Below, piece by piece: positions 11,351 through 20,242 of a stretch of DNA of 64,000 bases (positions are counted from its first letter, which is position 1; each line of letters begins with the position of its first letter). Origin of the DNA: Buchnera aphidicola (Anoecia oenotherae) (lineage in GTDB: Bacteria > Pseudomonadota > Gammaproteobacteria > Enterobacterales > Enterobacteriaceae); assembly GCF_005080765.1 (NCBI RefSeq), contig NZ_CP033012.1:362785-426784 (forward strand), read 5' to 3'. Below the pieces are notes generated by a model, which did not search any database, was not told where the DNA came from, and was given only the letters and a program-made list of their open reading frames with translations. The translations under genes and the position numbers were made by a program.

Positions 11351-12493
11351 ATGACTTTTTTAGATCCTTTATTAGAACTAAGAAAAAACATTAATAATAT
11401 TGATAAAAAAATAATACTTTTACTGTCAAAAAGACAATTATTAACAAAAAAAATCATTAAAGTTAAAATAAATTATAAAAGAAAAATAAAAGATAAAGAA
11501 AGAGAAATAAAAATGTTAAAAACTTTAGTAAAAATAGGAAAAAAAAATAATCTTAATAAAAATTTTATAATATATTTATTTCAAGTTATTATTAAAGAAT
11601 CAATTCGTGTTCAAAGATATTTATTCGATAAAAATTATTCAAATAAAGAAAGTATTTCAAAAAAAATTTCTTTTCTCGGTCCTAAAGGTTCTTATTCTTA
11701 TATTGCTTCTTCTCTATTTTTTAAAGAAAAAATAAAAAATATTGAATATTTTCCATGTTCTTCTTTTGAAAAATTAGTTTTGAGTGTAGAAGACAATAAA
11801 TCTGATTATTGTATTTTACCTATTAGAAACACTTGTTCCGGTCCTATTTTACAAAATTATAAATTACTCTTAACTACTAACTTGAATATTATAGGAGAAA
11901 TAGAAATTCCTATTAACCACTGTCTATTAACAATTAAAAAGATGTTTATTCAAGACATAAATACTATTTATAGTCATGAAGAAGTTTTTAAACAATGCAG
12001 TGTATTTCTTTCTCAGTTTCCACAATGGAAAATTAAATTTGCAAATAGTACTTCTGAAGCAATGAAAATAGTTTCTATGAAAAATAATAAAAATTGTGCT
12101 GTTATAGGAAATGAAATTGGGGTTGATCTTTATAATTTATATAAACTAAAGAAAAATTTATCTAATAATATGTTAAATATGACCAGATTCTTTATTTTAT
12201 CTAAAAAAAATATATTACCTATCAATAAAGAAAATTGCAAAACTACCATACTTTTTAGTATTAATGAAAAAAATAATATTGTTAATAACATTATTTCTTC
12301 ACTAAAAAAAGTAAATATTTATATAAAAAAAATAAAATTGCTTAATCATTCATTAAACAATGTTAAATCAATATTTCATATGGATATTGCAAATAATTTT
12401 TCAAATGAAAAAAAATTAGCAGTTCTTTATAAACTTGTAAAAATAACTAAGTATTTAAAAATATTAGGATGTTATCCATATAAAATAATATAA
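11351..12493 (+). CDS. pheA: Bifunctional chorismate mutase/prephenate dehydratase (P-protein)
   Basis: PheA turns chorismate into prephenate and then phenylpyruvate for phenylalanine synthesis, a nutrient supplied to the aphid. Residues 1-90 form the chorismate mutase, with active-site Arg, Lys and Arg-Glu residues retained (LLELRK, KDKERE). From about 107 the dehydratase follows (FLGPKGSYSY; catalytic NMTRF). The C-terminal ACT-like domain (about 285-380, ending LGCYPY) is present, but both phenylalanine-binding motifs of E. coli are replaced: GALV by NIVN and ESRP by KLLN. This suggests loss of feedback inhibition. It is 380 aa (E. coli 386). Confidence 0.96.
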   Translation: MTFLDPLLELRKNINNIDKKIILLLSKRQLLTKKIIKVKINYKRKIKDKEREIKMLKTLVKIGKKNNLNKNFIIYLFQVIIKESIRVQRYLFDKNYSNKESISKKISFLGPKGSYSYIASSLFFKEKIKNIEYFPCSSFEKLVLSVEDNKSDYCILPIRNTCSGPILQNYKLLLTTNLNIIGEIEIPINHCLLTIKKMFIQDINTIYSHEEVFKQCSVFLSQFPQWKIKFANSTSEAMKIVSMKNNKNCAVIGNEIGVDLYNLYKLKKNLSNNMLNMTRFFILSKKNILPINKENCKTTILFSINEKNNIVNNIISSLKKVNIYIKKIKLLNHSLNNVKSIFHMDIANNFSNEKKLAVLYKLVKITKYLKILGCYPYKII

Positions 12494-12959
12494 AAATAGA
12501 TAAATAATTTTATATATAAACATATATGTATATATATTTAAAAGTTTTAAATTTAGTAAGATACTAACATTAAATATATATTATAAAAGTAGTATGAATG
12601 TTATTAAAAATATTTAAGAAATTGACTTTTTTATAAATTTTTTATTTTATTTAAAGATAATAAAAAAAAATAAAATGTAAGATTGTTAACAATCGTTTTT
12701 TTACAAAATTTATAATTATTATTATCGAATTAATAATTAAATTAAATATTTAATTCAAAAAAATGTTAAATTGTATTTAAAAAATTCAATAATTATATAT
12801 TAAATAACATTAACATTATTCAACTTATTATTACAATTAAAGTCAAAAAGTTTTTATTTTTTTTTATTTAATAATTGTTTATATTAGTAAATAACAAAAT
12901 ATAATTTTTATTTTTAATAAATTAAATAAATATTAATTTTATACGTACGAGAAAAAAAT
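12494..12959. other. Spacer pheA/ffh
   Basis: This 466-bp AT-rich stretch carries the probable pheA terminator at 12681-12702. Nothing else is recognisable. The ffh promoter must lie in the right half. Confidence 0.5.
12681..12702 (+). terminator. Probable pheA terminator
   Basis: The palindrome GATTG-TTAA-CAATC (12681-12694) forms a short stem-loop followed by G and T7. It lies 190 bases after the pheA stop on the same strand. The stem is short, but the T tail is classic. Confidence 0.6.
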
Positions 12960-14324
12960 ATGTTTTATAACCTAACTAAAAGAATTTCAAAATCTATATT
13001 TAATATATCAAATAAAGGTAAAATTACAGAATCTAATATACAAAGTACTCTACGTAATATTAGAACGGCTTTATTAGAAGCAGATGTAGCATTAAAAGTA
13101 GTTAAAAAATTTATTTTAGATGTAAAAAATGATTCTATTGGAAAAACATTTAATAATAGTTTTACTCCAGGTCAAGAATTTATTAAAATAGTTAAAAAAC
13201 AGCTAATATATACTATGGGTTCAATTAAAAAAAATGACCATATTTTAAATATGTCTACAGAACCTCCAGCTGTTTTTTTATTAGTAGGTGCGCAAGGAAT
13301 GGGTAAAACCACTACTGTTGGAAAATTAGCGTTATTTATAAAGAAAGAAAAGAAAAAAAAAGTATTAGTAGTATCAACTGATATTTATCGTCCAGCAGCT
13401 ATTGAACAACTTGAAATGTTATCTAAACAAGCTTTAGTAGATTTTTTTCCTTGTCATAAAAAAACAGATAGTGTTTTAATTGCTAAAGAAGCATTAAAAT
13501 ATGCAAAAACTAATTTTTATGATGTTTTAATAATAGATACAGTAGGTATAATGTATTCAAATATACACATGATGAATTTAATTCAATCTATAAGTAATAA
13601 AGTTAATCCTATAGAAATTTTATTAGTAATAGATGCAATGGTAGGACAGGATGCAATTAATATGATTGAACATTTTAATACATATATACCTATATCTGGT
13701 ATTATTTTAACAAAGATAGATGGTGACGCTCGTGGAGGTATAGCTTTATCTATAAAATATAGTACAGGAAAAATAATCAAACTTGTAGGAAATGGAGAAA
13801 AAATATATGATATTAAATATTTTGAACCTAAAAAAATTGCTGAAAGAATACTAGGAATGGAAAATGTTTTATCAGTAATACAGGAAATTGAAAATAAAAT
13901 TGATCGTTCTAGTATAAAAAAAATAAAAAATACTTTTTATAACAAAACAGAATTTAATTTATATGATTTTTTAATTCAATTAAAACAAATGAACAAAATA
14001 GGAAGTATTGAAAATATATTAGAAAGATTGCCAAATAATAAAATAATTCCAAACGATGTTAAATCGCGCATAAATGATAAATTATTGAAAAAATTTATAT
14101 CTATAATAAATTCTATGACAAAAAAAGAAAGAATGTTCCCGAATATTATTAAAGGATCTAGAAAAAGAAGAATTGCTTTAGGATCTGGATTTAAAGTACA
14201 AGATATAAATAGCATGCTAAAACAGTTTGAAAACATTAAGAGGTTAGTTAAATCAGTAAAAAAAAATGGGATATCTAATATGATCAAAAATATTAGCAAT
14301 TTTTTTCCTAATAAATTATTTTAA
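12960..14324 (+). CDS. ffh: Signal recognition particle GTPase Ffh
   Basis: Ffh binds 4.5S RNA and signal sequences and delivers ribosomes to FtsY. The N domain (1-88), G domain with P-loop GAQGMGKTTTVGKL and LTKIDGDARGG, and M domain with the RNA-binding INSMTKKER...GSRKRRIALGSG are all present. Length is 454 aa (E. coli 453). Two oddities: the G3 motif DTAGR reads DTVGI, losing the conserved Arg, and the M-domain finger loop has few methionines, many replaced by Ile. Whether GTPase activation still works normally cannot be judged from sequence alone. Confidence 0.97.
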   Translation: MFYNLTKRISKSIFNISNKGKITESNIQSTLRNIRTALLEADVALKVVKKFILDVKNDSIGKTFNNSFTPGQEFIKIVKKQLIYTMGSIKKNDHILNMSTEPPAVFLLVGAQGMGKTTTVGKLALFIKKEKKKKVLVVSTDIYRPAAIEQLEMLSKQALVDFFPCHKKTDSVLIAKEALKYAKTNFYDVLIIDTVGIMYSNIHMMNLIQSISNKVNPIEILLVIDAMVGQDAINMIEHFNTYIPISGIILTKIDGDARGGIALSIKYSTGKIIKLVGNGEKIYDIKYFEPKKIAERILGMENVLSVIQEIENKIDRSSIKKIKNTFYNKTEFNLYDFLIQLKQMNKIGSIENILERLPNNKIIPNDVKSRINDKLLKKFISIINSMTKKERMFPNIIKGSRKRRIALGSGFKVQDINSMLKQFENIKRLVKSVKKNGISNMIKNISNFFPNKLF

Positions 14325-14416
14325 ATAAATATAAATGTATATTTACATTAATAAATAAAAAACAGTTTTATATAAATAAATAGTTATTTAATTGAATTTA
14401 AATAGAGGTTGATAAT

Positions 14417-14668
14417 ATGGTAGTAATTAGATTAGCTAGACATGGAAGAAAAAATTTTCCTTTTTATAAAATAGTAGTATCAGATAGTCGATTTTCAGTA
14501 AAAAAAAGATTTATTGAACGTATTGGATTTTTTAATCCTTTTTCATTAGTAAAAGAAAAAAAATTTAACATTAACATAGATCGTTTTCAATATTGGATAA
14601 ATAAAGGTGCTAAACCATCAGATAGAACTAGAAACTTAATTTCGAAATTTAATTCAATAGATACATAA
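14417..14668 (+). CDS. rpsP: 30S ribosomal protein S16
   Basis: S16 is a small-subunit assembly protein. The 83-aa product begins MVVIRLARHGRKNFPFYKIVV and includes ERIGFFNPF, DRFQYWINKGAKPSD and a terminal AT-biased tail. AGAGG lies before the ATG. It is the first gene of rpsP-rimM-trmD-rplS, conserved exactly as in E. coli. Confidence 0.97.
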   Translation: MVVIRLARHGRKNFPFYKIVVSDSRFSVKKRFIERIGFFNPFSLVKEKKFNINIDRFQYWINKGAKPSDRTRNLISKFNSIDT

Positions 14669-14688
14669 CAGAAACAATTAATTAAATA

Positions 14689-15228
14689 ATGATAATCGTT
14701 AAAAATAAATATTTTAAAACAAGCAACGAAACTATTATAGTTGGAAAAGTAGGAAAACCATATGGAATACTTGGTTGGATATATTTAATTTCTTTTACAG
14801 AAAAAAAAGAAAATATTTTTAGTTATTTTCCTTGGTTTATAAAGGGAAAAAAAATTATTAATGTGAAATGGAAAAAACATAAACAACGTTATATCTGTTC
14901 TGTTGATAAAATTAATGATAGAAATAGTATTTCTATATTTACTAATGAAAATATTGTTATAAATGAAAGTACATTACCTAATTTATCAAATAATGAACTA
15001 TATTGGAAAGATGTAATTAATTGTCATGTTTTTTCAATACAAAATATATATATTGGAAAAGTTATTGATTTGATCGATAATACTTTTTATGATTTATTAG
15101 TTGTAAAAAATAAATATTTTAAAAAAAGTAAAGTAATAACTTTAATTCCTTTTATAGAAATAAAAATTATAAAAAAAATAGATTTAATAAATAAAAATAT
15201 TATTGTAGACTATAATTTAAGTCTATAA
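14689..15228 (+). CDS. rimM: Ribosome maturation factor RimM
   Basis: RimM binds S19 and helps mature the 30S head. It is 179 aa (E. coli 182). The N-terminal beta-barrel starts IIVGKVGKPYGILGWIYLISFT, the family signature. The C-terminal PRC-barrel includes ELYWKDVINCHVF (E. coli YYWKDLMGCQV) and ends IPFIE...IVDYN. The gene starts 20 bp after rpsP and precedes trmD by 38 bp in the same operon. Confidence 0.94.
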   Translation: MIIVKNKYFKTSNETIIVGKVGKPYGILGWIYLISFTEKKENIFSYFPWFIKGKKIINVKWKKHKQRYICSVDKINDRNSISIFTNENIVINESTLPNLSNNELYWKDVINCHVFSIQNIYIGKVIDLIDNTFYDLLVVKNKYFKKSKVITLIPFIEIKIIKKIDLINKNIIVDYNLSL

Positions 15229-15266
15229 AAAACTAATTATATTTAATAATAATAATTATAAATTAT

Positions 15267-16022
15267 ATGCAAATTAATATCATTAGTATTTTTCCAGAAA
15301 TGTTTTCATCTATAAGTAAATATGGAATTTTAGGAAGAGCTATAAAAAAAAAATTTTTAAAAATAAATTATTTTAATCCTAGACATTTTTCTAAAAATAA
15401 AAGAAAAAGAGTTGATAGCAAACCGTATGGTGGTGGACCTGGAATGGTTATGATGTTTCAACCATTAAAATCCGCAATTAATGCTTCTAAAAAAAAATCT
15501 AATAATAAAACTAGAGTAATTTATTTAAGTCCTAAAGGTCCTGAATTAAACAAAAAAAAAGCTTTTAGTTTAATAAAACATTCATGCATAACACTAGTCT
15601 GCGGTAGATACCAAGGAATTGACGAAAGAATTTTAAAAACAGATATAGATGAAGAATTATCCATTGGAAACTATATCTTAAGTGGAGGAGAATTAGCTGC
15701 TATGGTTATAATAGACGTTATTTCTCGATTAATTCCAGGAGTTGTAGGAAATATTAATTCTATTAATTCTGATTCTTTTTCTAATATACTATTAGAACAA
15801 CCTCAATATACAAAACCAAAAACTATTTTCAATATGTCTGTTCCTAAAATATTATTATCAGGACATCATAAGAATATAAAAGAATGGAAATTAGAAGCGT
15901 CTTTGAGAGAAACATTATTAAAAAAACCAGAATTATTATTAAAAAAAAATCTTTCAATTAAAGAACAAAATATTCTTTTATTATTAAAAAAAAAACTATA
16001 TAAAAAACAGTTTTTAAAATAA
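15267..16022 (+). CDS. trmD: tRNA (guanine-N1)-methyltransferase TrmD
   Basis: TrmD makes m1G37 in tRNAs with G36, which prevents +1 frameshifting. The trefoil-knot SPOUT fold is visible: PYGGGPGMVMMFQPLKSAI, VIYLSPKGPELN, LVCGRYQGIDER, and SIGNYILSGGELAAMVIIDV followed by RLIPGVVGN. The C-terminal LLSGHHKNIKEWKLE matches the GNHAAIRRWR-type segment. It is 251 aa (E. coli 255), third gene of the rpsP operon. Confidence 0.97.
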   Translation: MQINIISIFPEMFSSISKYGILGRAIKKKFLKINYFNPRHFSKNKRKRVDSKPYGGGPGMVMMFQPLKSAINASKKKSNNKTRVIYLSPKGPELNKKKAFSLIKHSCITLVCGRYQGIDERILKTDIDEELSIGNYILSGGELAAMVIIDVISRLIPGVVGNINSINSDSFSNILLEQPQYTKPKTIFNMSVPKILLSGHHKNIKEWKLEASLRETLLKKPELLLKKNLSIKEQNILLLLKKKLYKKQFLK

Positions 16023-16057
16023 ATTACTGCAACTTATGTTTTTAAAGGTTACAAAAT

Positions 16058-16408
16058 ATGAGTAATATTATTAAAGAATTAGAAAAAAAGGAAATTAATA
16101 AAAAAATTATTCCTATGTTTAGACCAGGAGACACATTAGAAATCAATATATGGATTATAGAAGGTACAAAAAAAAGACTACAATCTTTTGAAGGAGTTGT
16201 TATTGCTAAAAAAAACCGTGGACTAAATTCTACTTGTACAATTAGAAAAATATCTAATGGAGAAGGAGTAGAACGTGTTTTTTTAGTACATTCTCCAAAT
16301 ATTCATAGTTTTATGATAAAAAGAAAAGGATTAGTAAGAAAAGCTAAATTATATTATTTAAGAAATAGAACAGGAAAATCTGCTCGTATAAAAGAACGTT
16401 TAAATTAA
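16058..16408 (+). CDS. rplS: 50S ribosomal protein L19
   Basis: L19 sits at the 30S-50S interface. The 116-aa protein has [38 protein letters not shown] and GEGVERVF, and ends [16 protein letters not shown], near-identical in layout to E. coli. It is the last gene of rpsP-rimM-trmD-rplS, followed after about 40 bp by a strong hairpin. Confidence 0.98.
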   Translation: MSNIIKELEKKEINKKIIPMFRPGDTLEINIWIIEGTKKRLQSFEGVVIAKKNRGLNSTCTIRKISNGEGVERVFLVHSPNIHSFMIKRKGLVRKAKLYYLRNRTGKSARIKERLN

Positions 16409-16446
16409 ATAATATTTAAAATTTACATATATATTTACTATAATAG

Positions 16447-16480
16447 AATCATGCAGTTCTATTATTTGTTCTGCATGATT
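16447..16480 (+). terminator. Terminator hairpin between rplS and tldD
   Basis: The arms AATCATGCAG (16447-16456) and CTGCATGATT (16471-16480) form a perfect 10-bp stem with a 14-nt loop, between two convergent genes. There is no long T tract, so termination efficiency is uncertain, but the position fits the end of the rplS operon and of tldD. Confidence 0.7.
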
Positions 16481-16558
16481 ATTGTTTAATAATACGATTT
16501 ACAAACATAGTAAATATATACGAACATAAAATATGTGTCTAATAAAAATTTTTATATT

Positions 16559-18004
16559 TTATTTTACGGTTCCCCCAACAGTTATTTGATCTATCTTTAA
16601 AGTAGGTTGTCCTACTCCAACAGGAAGACTCTGCCCTTCTTTCATGCAAGTCCCAATACCTTCATCCATGTTGAAATCATTTCCTATCATAGAAATGTTA
16701 TTCATAACATCTATTCCTGATCCTATCAGCATAGCTTTTTTTACAGGATAACTAATTTTTCCTTTTTTAATAACATACGCTTCTGATGTAGAAAAAACAA
16801 AATTTCCAGATGTAATATCAACTTGTCCGTCTGAAAAGTTTACAGCATATAATCCATTATCTACACTTTCAATAATATTTTTTCTACTAGAAAAGCCAGA
16901 TAGCATATAAGTATTAGTCATTCTAGGCATTGGTAAATTTTTATATGATTGGCGACGTCCATTTCCTGTCGATTTTGTATTCATTAATCTAGCGTTAAAT
17001 TTATCATACATATAATTTATAAGTATACCTTCTTTTATTAAAATAGTTTTTTGACTTAAAACTCCTTCATCATCAATGTTTAAAGATCCTCTTTTATTTA
17101 AAAGAGTTCCGTCATCAATAATTGTACATAATTTAGATGTTACTTGTGATCCAATTTTATTACTAAAAATTGAAGTTTTTTTTCTATTAAAATCACTTTC
17201 TAATCCATGTCCAATAGCTTCATGCAATAAGATACCTGGCCAACCTGAACCTAGAACTACAGGAAAAGATCCAGAAGGTGTTTCTTTTGCAAAAAGATTT
17301 ATTAATGCTATTCGAACAGCTTCTTTAGATAAATAATCAATATAATTTTCTCCAATTTTAGAGGATAAGAAAAATTGATATCCAGTTCTTCTTCCACCTC
17401 CACTACTTCCTGATTCTATTTTTCCATTATTTTCTACTAAAACAACAATAGATAAATGCACTAAAGGTCTTATATCAGTTGCTAAATTTCCATCTGTTGA
17501 AGCAATTAAAATTTCTTCATAGGTTGAAGATAAACATGCATTTACTTCTATAACTTTTGAATTATATCCACGAGCTGTAGAATTTACGCGAAGTAGAATA
17601 TCCAATTTATCTTTTGTTGTTAAAGAATTTAAAGGGTTTATTGTACTGAAAATTTGTTTTTTTTTAACACTACAAAAAGGATGTAATACAGATTTTTTAA
17701 AATTTGTTGCTATTTTAGACGATAGTTTAGAACTTTGTAATAAAGATTTTAAACTAATAGAATTAGAGTAAGCAAATCCTGTAGATTCTCCAAAAATAGT
17801 TCTAACTCCTAATCCCTGATCTATATCGTTATATCCTTCTTTTACTATATTATTTTCTAAAATCCAAGATTCGTTAAAAATAGATTGAATATAAATATCA
17901 GCATAATCTATATTTTTCTTTAATAAATCAGATAATATATTAAATATATCTTCTTGAGTTATTTTATTTGAGATTAATAAATTGTTAATTACTGAACTGT
18001 GCAT
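16559..18004 (-). CDS. tldD: Metalloprotease subunit TldD
   Basis: TldD forms the TldD/TldE (PmbA) heterodimeric metalloprotease that cleaves unfolded peptides and, in E. coli, processes microcin B17 and the CcdA antitoxin. The length (481 aa) equals E. coli TldD. The metal site is [11 protein letters not shown] (an HExxxH motif), followed by conserved glycine-rich strands ([27 protein letters not shown] at the end). The partner tldE is not in this window. The start is ATG at 18004. Confidence 0.95.
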   Translation of the reverse strand: MHSSVINNLLISNKITQEDIFNILSDLLKKNIDYADIYIQSIFNESWILENNIVKEGYNDIDQGLGVRTIFGESTGFAYSNSISLKSLLQSSKLSSKIATNFKKSVLHPFCSVKKKQIFSTINPLNSLTTKDKLDILLRVNSTARGYNSKVIEVNACLSSTYEEILIASTDGNLATDIRPLVHLSIVVLVENNGKIESGSSGGGRRTGYQFFLSSKIGENYIDYLSKEAVRIALINLFAKETPSGSFPVVLGSGWPGILLHEAIGHGLESDFNRKKTSIFSNKIGSQVTSKLCTIIDDGTLLNKRGSLNIDDEGVLSQKTILIKEGILINYMYDKFNARLMNTKSTGNGRRQSYKNLPMPRMTNTYMLSGFSSRKNIIESVDNGLYAVNFSDGQVDITSGNFVFSTSEAYVIKKGKISYPVKKAMLIGSGIDVMNNISMIGNDFNMDEGIGTCMKEGQSLPVGVGQPTLKIDQITVGGTVK

Positions 18005-18355
18005 AATATTATTTCCACTTCTGTTAAAAATTTAATACATTGTTTATAAAAAAAAATAGTTTTTTTTTTAATATATTAAATAGATTAATATTTGTTCATA
18101 AAGTATTTAACTTCAATATTTTTAAAAAAATTTGTTATTAATAAATAATAGAGTCCTAATACTTTTTATATAAAATAATTTTAAATCAATAAAGTATATG
18201 AATTATTTTTAATAAAATAGTTATCAAATAAATCTACGTTTACTTTACAAGTTTTACAATGTATCATTAAGTTACAATAAATTTAAAATGGTTAAATTAC
18301 ATTTTATTGTATAGAACAATTTGTTAACTTTAAAAACGTATAAAGTATAATCATA
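18005..18355. other. Divergent spacer tldD/aroQ
   Basis: This 351-bp AT-rich spacer lies between divergent genes. I see no additional gene. Poly(T) and poly(A) runs dominate and no promoter is convincing. Confidence 0.45.
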
Positions 18356-18802
18356 ATGAAAAAAATTAATGTTTTAATATTAAATGGACCAAATTTAAAT
18401 CTGTTAGGAAAAAGAGAAACTAAAATCTATGGAAATAATACGTTATCTGATTTGTCAAAAAAATTATATGAAGAAGCTGAGTTATTAAATATAAGTTTAG
18501 ATATATTTCAATCTAATGCAGAACATTGTTTAATTGAAAAAATTCATTTAGGTTTAAATAAAATTAATTTCATGATTTTTAATCCTGCTGCTTTTACTCA
18601 TACTAGTATTGCTTTAAGAGATGCAATTTTATCTGTAAATATTCCATTCATTGAAGTTCATATTTCTAATATATATTCCCGTGAAAGTTTTAGATCTCAT
18701 TCTTGGTTTTCTGATATATCATCTGGAATAATTTGTGGCTTTGGTTTTGATGGATATGTTTGGGCATTAAGAAGTATACCTAAAAAATTGCAAGTTAAAT
18801 AA
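18356..18802 (+). CDS. aroQ: 3-dehydroquinate dehydratase, type II
   Basis: AroQ catalyses the third step of the shikimate pathway, dehydroquinate to dehydroshikimate, feeding Phe and Trp synthesis for the host. It is 148 aa with the type II signature [15 protein letters not shown], an active-site Tyr in [21 protein letters not shown], and the catalytic His in FIEVHISN. E. coli itself uses the unrelated type I enzyme AroD. accB-accC, which often follow aroQ in other gammaproteobacteria, are absent here. Confidence 0.96.
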   Translation: MKKINVLILNGPNLNLLGKRETKIYGNNTLSDLSKKLYEEAELLNISLDIFQSNAEHCLIEKIHLGLNKINFMIFNPAAFTHTSIALRDAILSVNIPFIEVHISNIYSRESFRSHSWFSDISSGIICGFGFDGYVWALRSIPKKLQVK

Positions 18803-18875
18803 CAATTAAAACAAATTTTATAAACACAATATGAAATGTGAAAAAATAAATAAATTAGTTTGTAACTAATACAAT

Positions 18876-18905
18876 AGTAACGGATTTAAAAATATTATCG
18901 TTACT
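18876..18905. terminator. Hairpin between convergent aroQ and rluD
   Basis: AGTAACG (18876-18882) pairs with CGTTACT (18899-18905), a 7-bp stem with a 16-nt loop. A second small hairpin, ACCTT-ATTT-AAGGT, follows at 18908-18921. Position between convergent 3' ends suggests termination, but neither has a strong T tail. Confidence 0.45.
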
Positions 18906-18935
18906 TTACCTTATTTAAGGTTAATGCGACTTTTA

Positions 18936-19894
18936 CTATTTACAACTAAATTTTTTTTTTAAATAGTCGATAATTAATTGCATATCTTGAGGAATATTAG
19001 CGGTATATGACATAAATATGTTTGTTATAGGATGATAAAATTGAATTATTTTAGCATGCAACAGAGGTCTAGATGAATAATTACAAAAAATAGCAAAAAT
19101 TTCTCTAGAAACTTTTTTACTTTTTTTTAAAAAATATATTTTATCTCCTAAAACAGGATGTTGTATGTGTAGCATATGAACTCGAATTTGATGAGTTCTT
19201 CCTGTTTCTAATTCTACTTTTAAATGAGAACAATTAAAAAACTGTTGAATAACAGTAAACCGTGTAGTGGCATCTTTTCCTTTTATATTAACCGACATTA
19301 ATTTTCTTTGGATACTATGTCTTGAAATAGGTGCATTTATAATTCCTATTTTTGGTGGTTTTCCAAATACAATTGTTTCATAAATTCTAGTAATTTTTCT
19401 TAATTTTAACAAATTAACTAATTTATAGTATACAAGTATAGTTTTTGCAATTATTATCAATCCTGTTGTATCTTTATCTAATCGATGAACAATACCTACT
19501 CTTGGAACTTTTAATAAGTTACGATTTCTATATATCAAACCGTTAGCTAATGTTTTATTTGGATGTCCAGGACCAGGGTATACAACCATTCCTTTTGTTT
19601 TATTTATAATCAATAGGTATTCGTCTTCGTAAACAACTGATAAATTTAGATTTTCAGGTTCAATTATATCATTTTTAGTTAATTCAATAATGGTTGTAAT
19701 TGTATCTTTTAAAAAAATTTTTTTTTAGGTTTAGTATTAATTAGACCATTAACACTAACTTTTTCGGTTAAAATGCATTTTTTAAAATATGAACGAGAAT
19801 ACTCCGGAAAATTCATTGATAAAACTTTATCTAGTCTTGCATGTTTGTTCGGTAAAGAAAAGACAGTAAATATTCGACGAATAGAATTTTTCAT
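18936..19894 (-). CDS. rluD: 23S rRNA pseudouridine synthase RluD, frameshifted at a poly(A)/poly(T) tract
   Basis: RluD makes pseudouridines 1911, 1915 and 1917 in 23S rRNA helix 69. The N-terminal S4 domain (19709-19894) runs from MKNSIRRIFTVFS to TKPKKKFF and then meets TAA. The catalytic part continues in another frame without an early stop, through LSVVYEDEYLL and the active-site GIVHRLDKDTTGL to IPQDMQLII. The break is in a tract reading A9T7 on the coding strand (19711-19726). One extra A restores a single conserved frame matching E. coli RluD. A GGAAA lies before the start codon. It is either a recent pseudogene or a gene rescued by polymerase slippage. Confidence 0.88.
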
Positions 19895-20242
19895 TATTTC
19901 CTTTAAATAAAATTTAATCTCTATTTTTATAGAATTTAAATTGTGATTATAATATGAATATATTATATTTAATTTTAATTATATAAAAATATTTAAATGA
20001 AAATTTTTTATACATATAAACCATTTTACATATATAAAAATTTGCACATTATTAAAATAAAAAAAAATATAGCATATATATACAGTTACAATTAAACTTT
20101 AATTTTATTTTTTTAATTAAAAATTATGTAATATTAAAATGTTGTAAAACATGATTTTTAATCAAAAAACTATACTTTAAAGTTTAACTAGATATTAAAT
20201 AATACTTAATGTTAAATATGTAAAATTTGCAATAGGAGTTAT
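19895..20242. other. Divergent spacer rluD/alaS
   Basis: This 348-bp AT-rich region holds the presumed promoters of rluD and alaS. No gene or clear structural element is seen. Confidence 0.45.
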
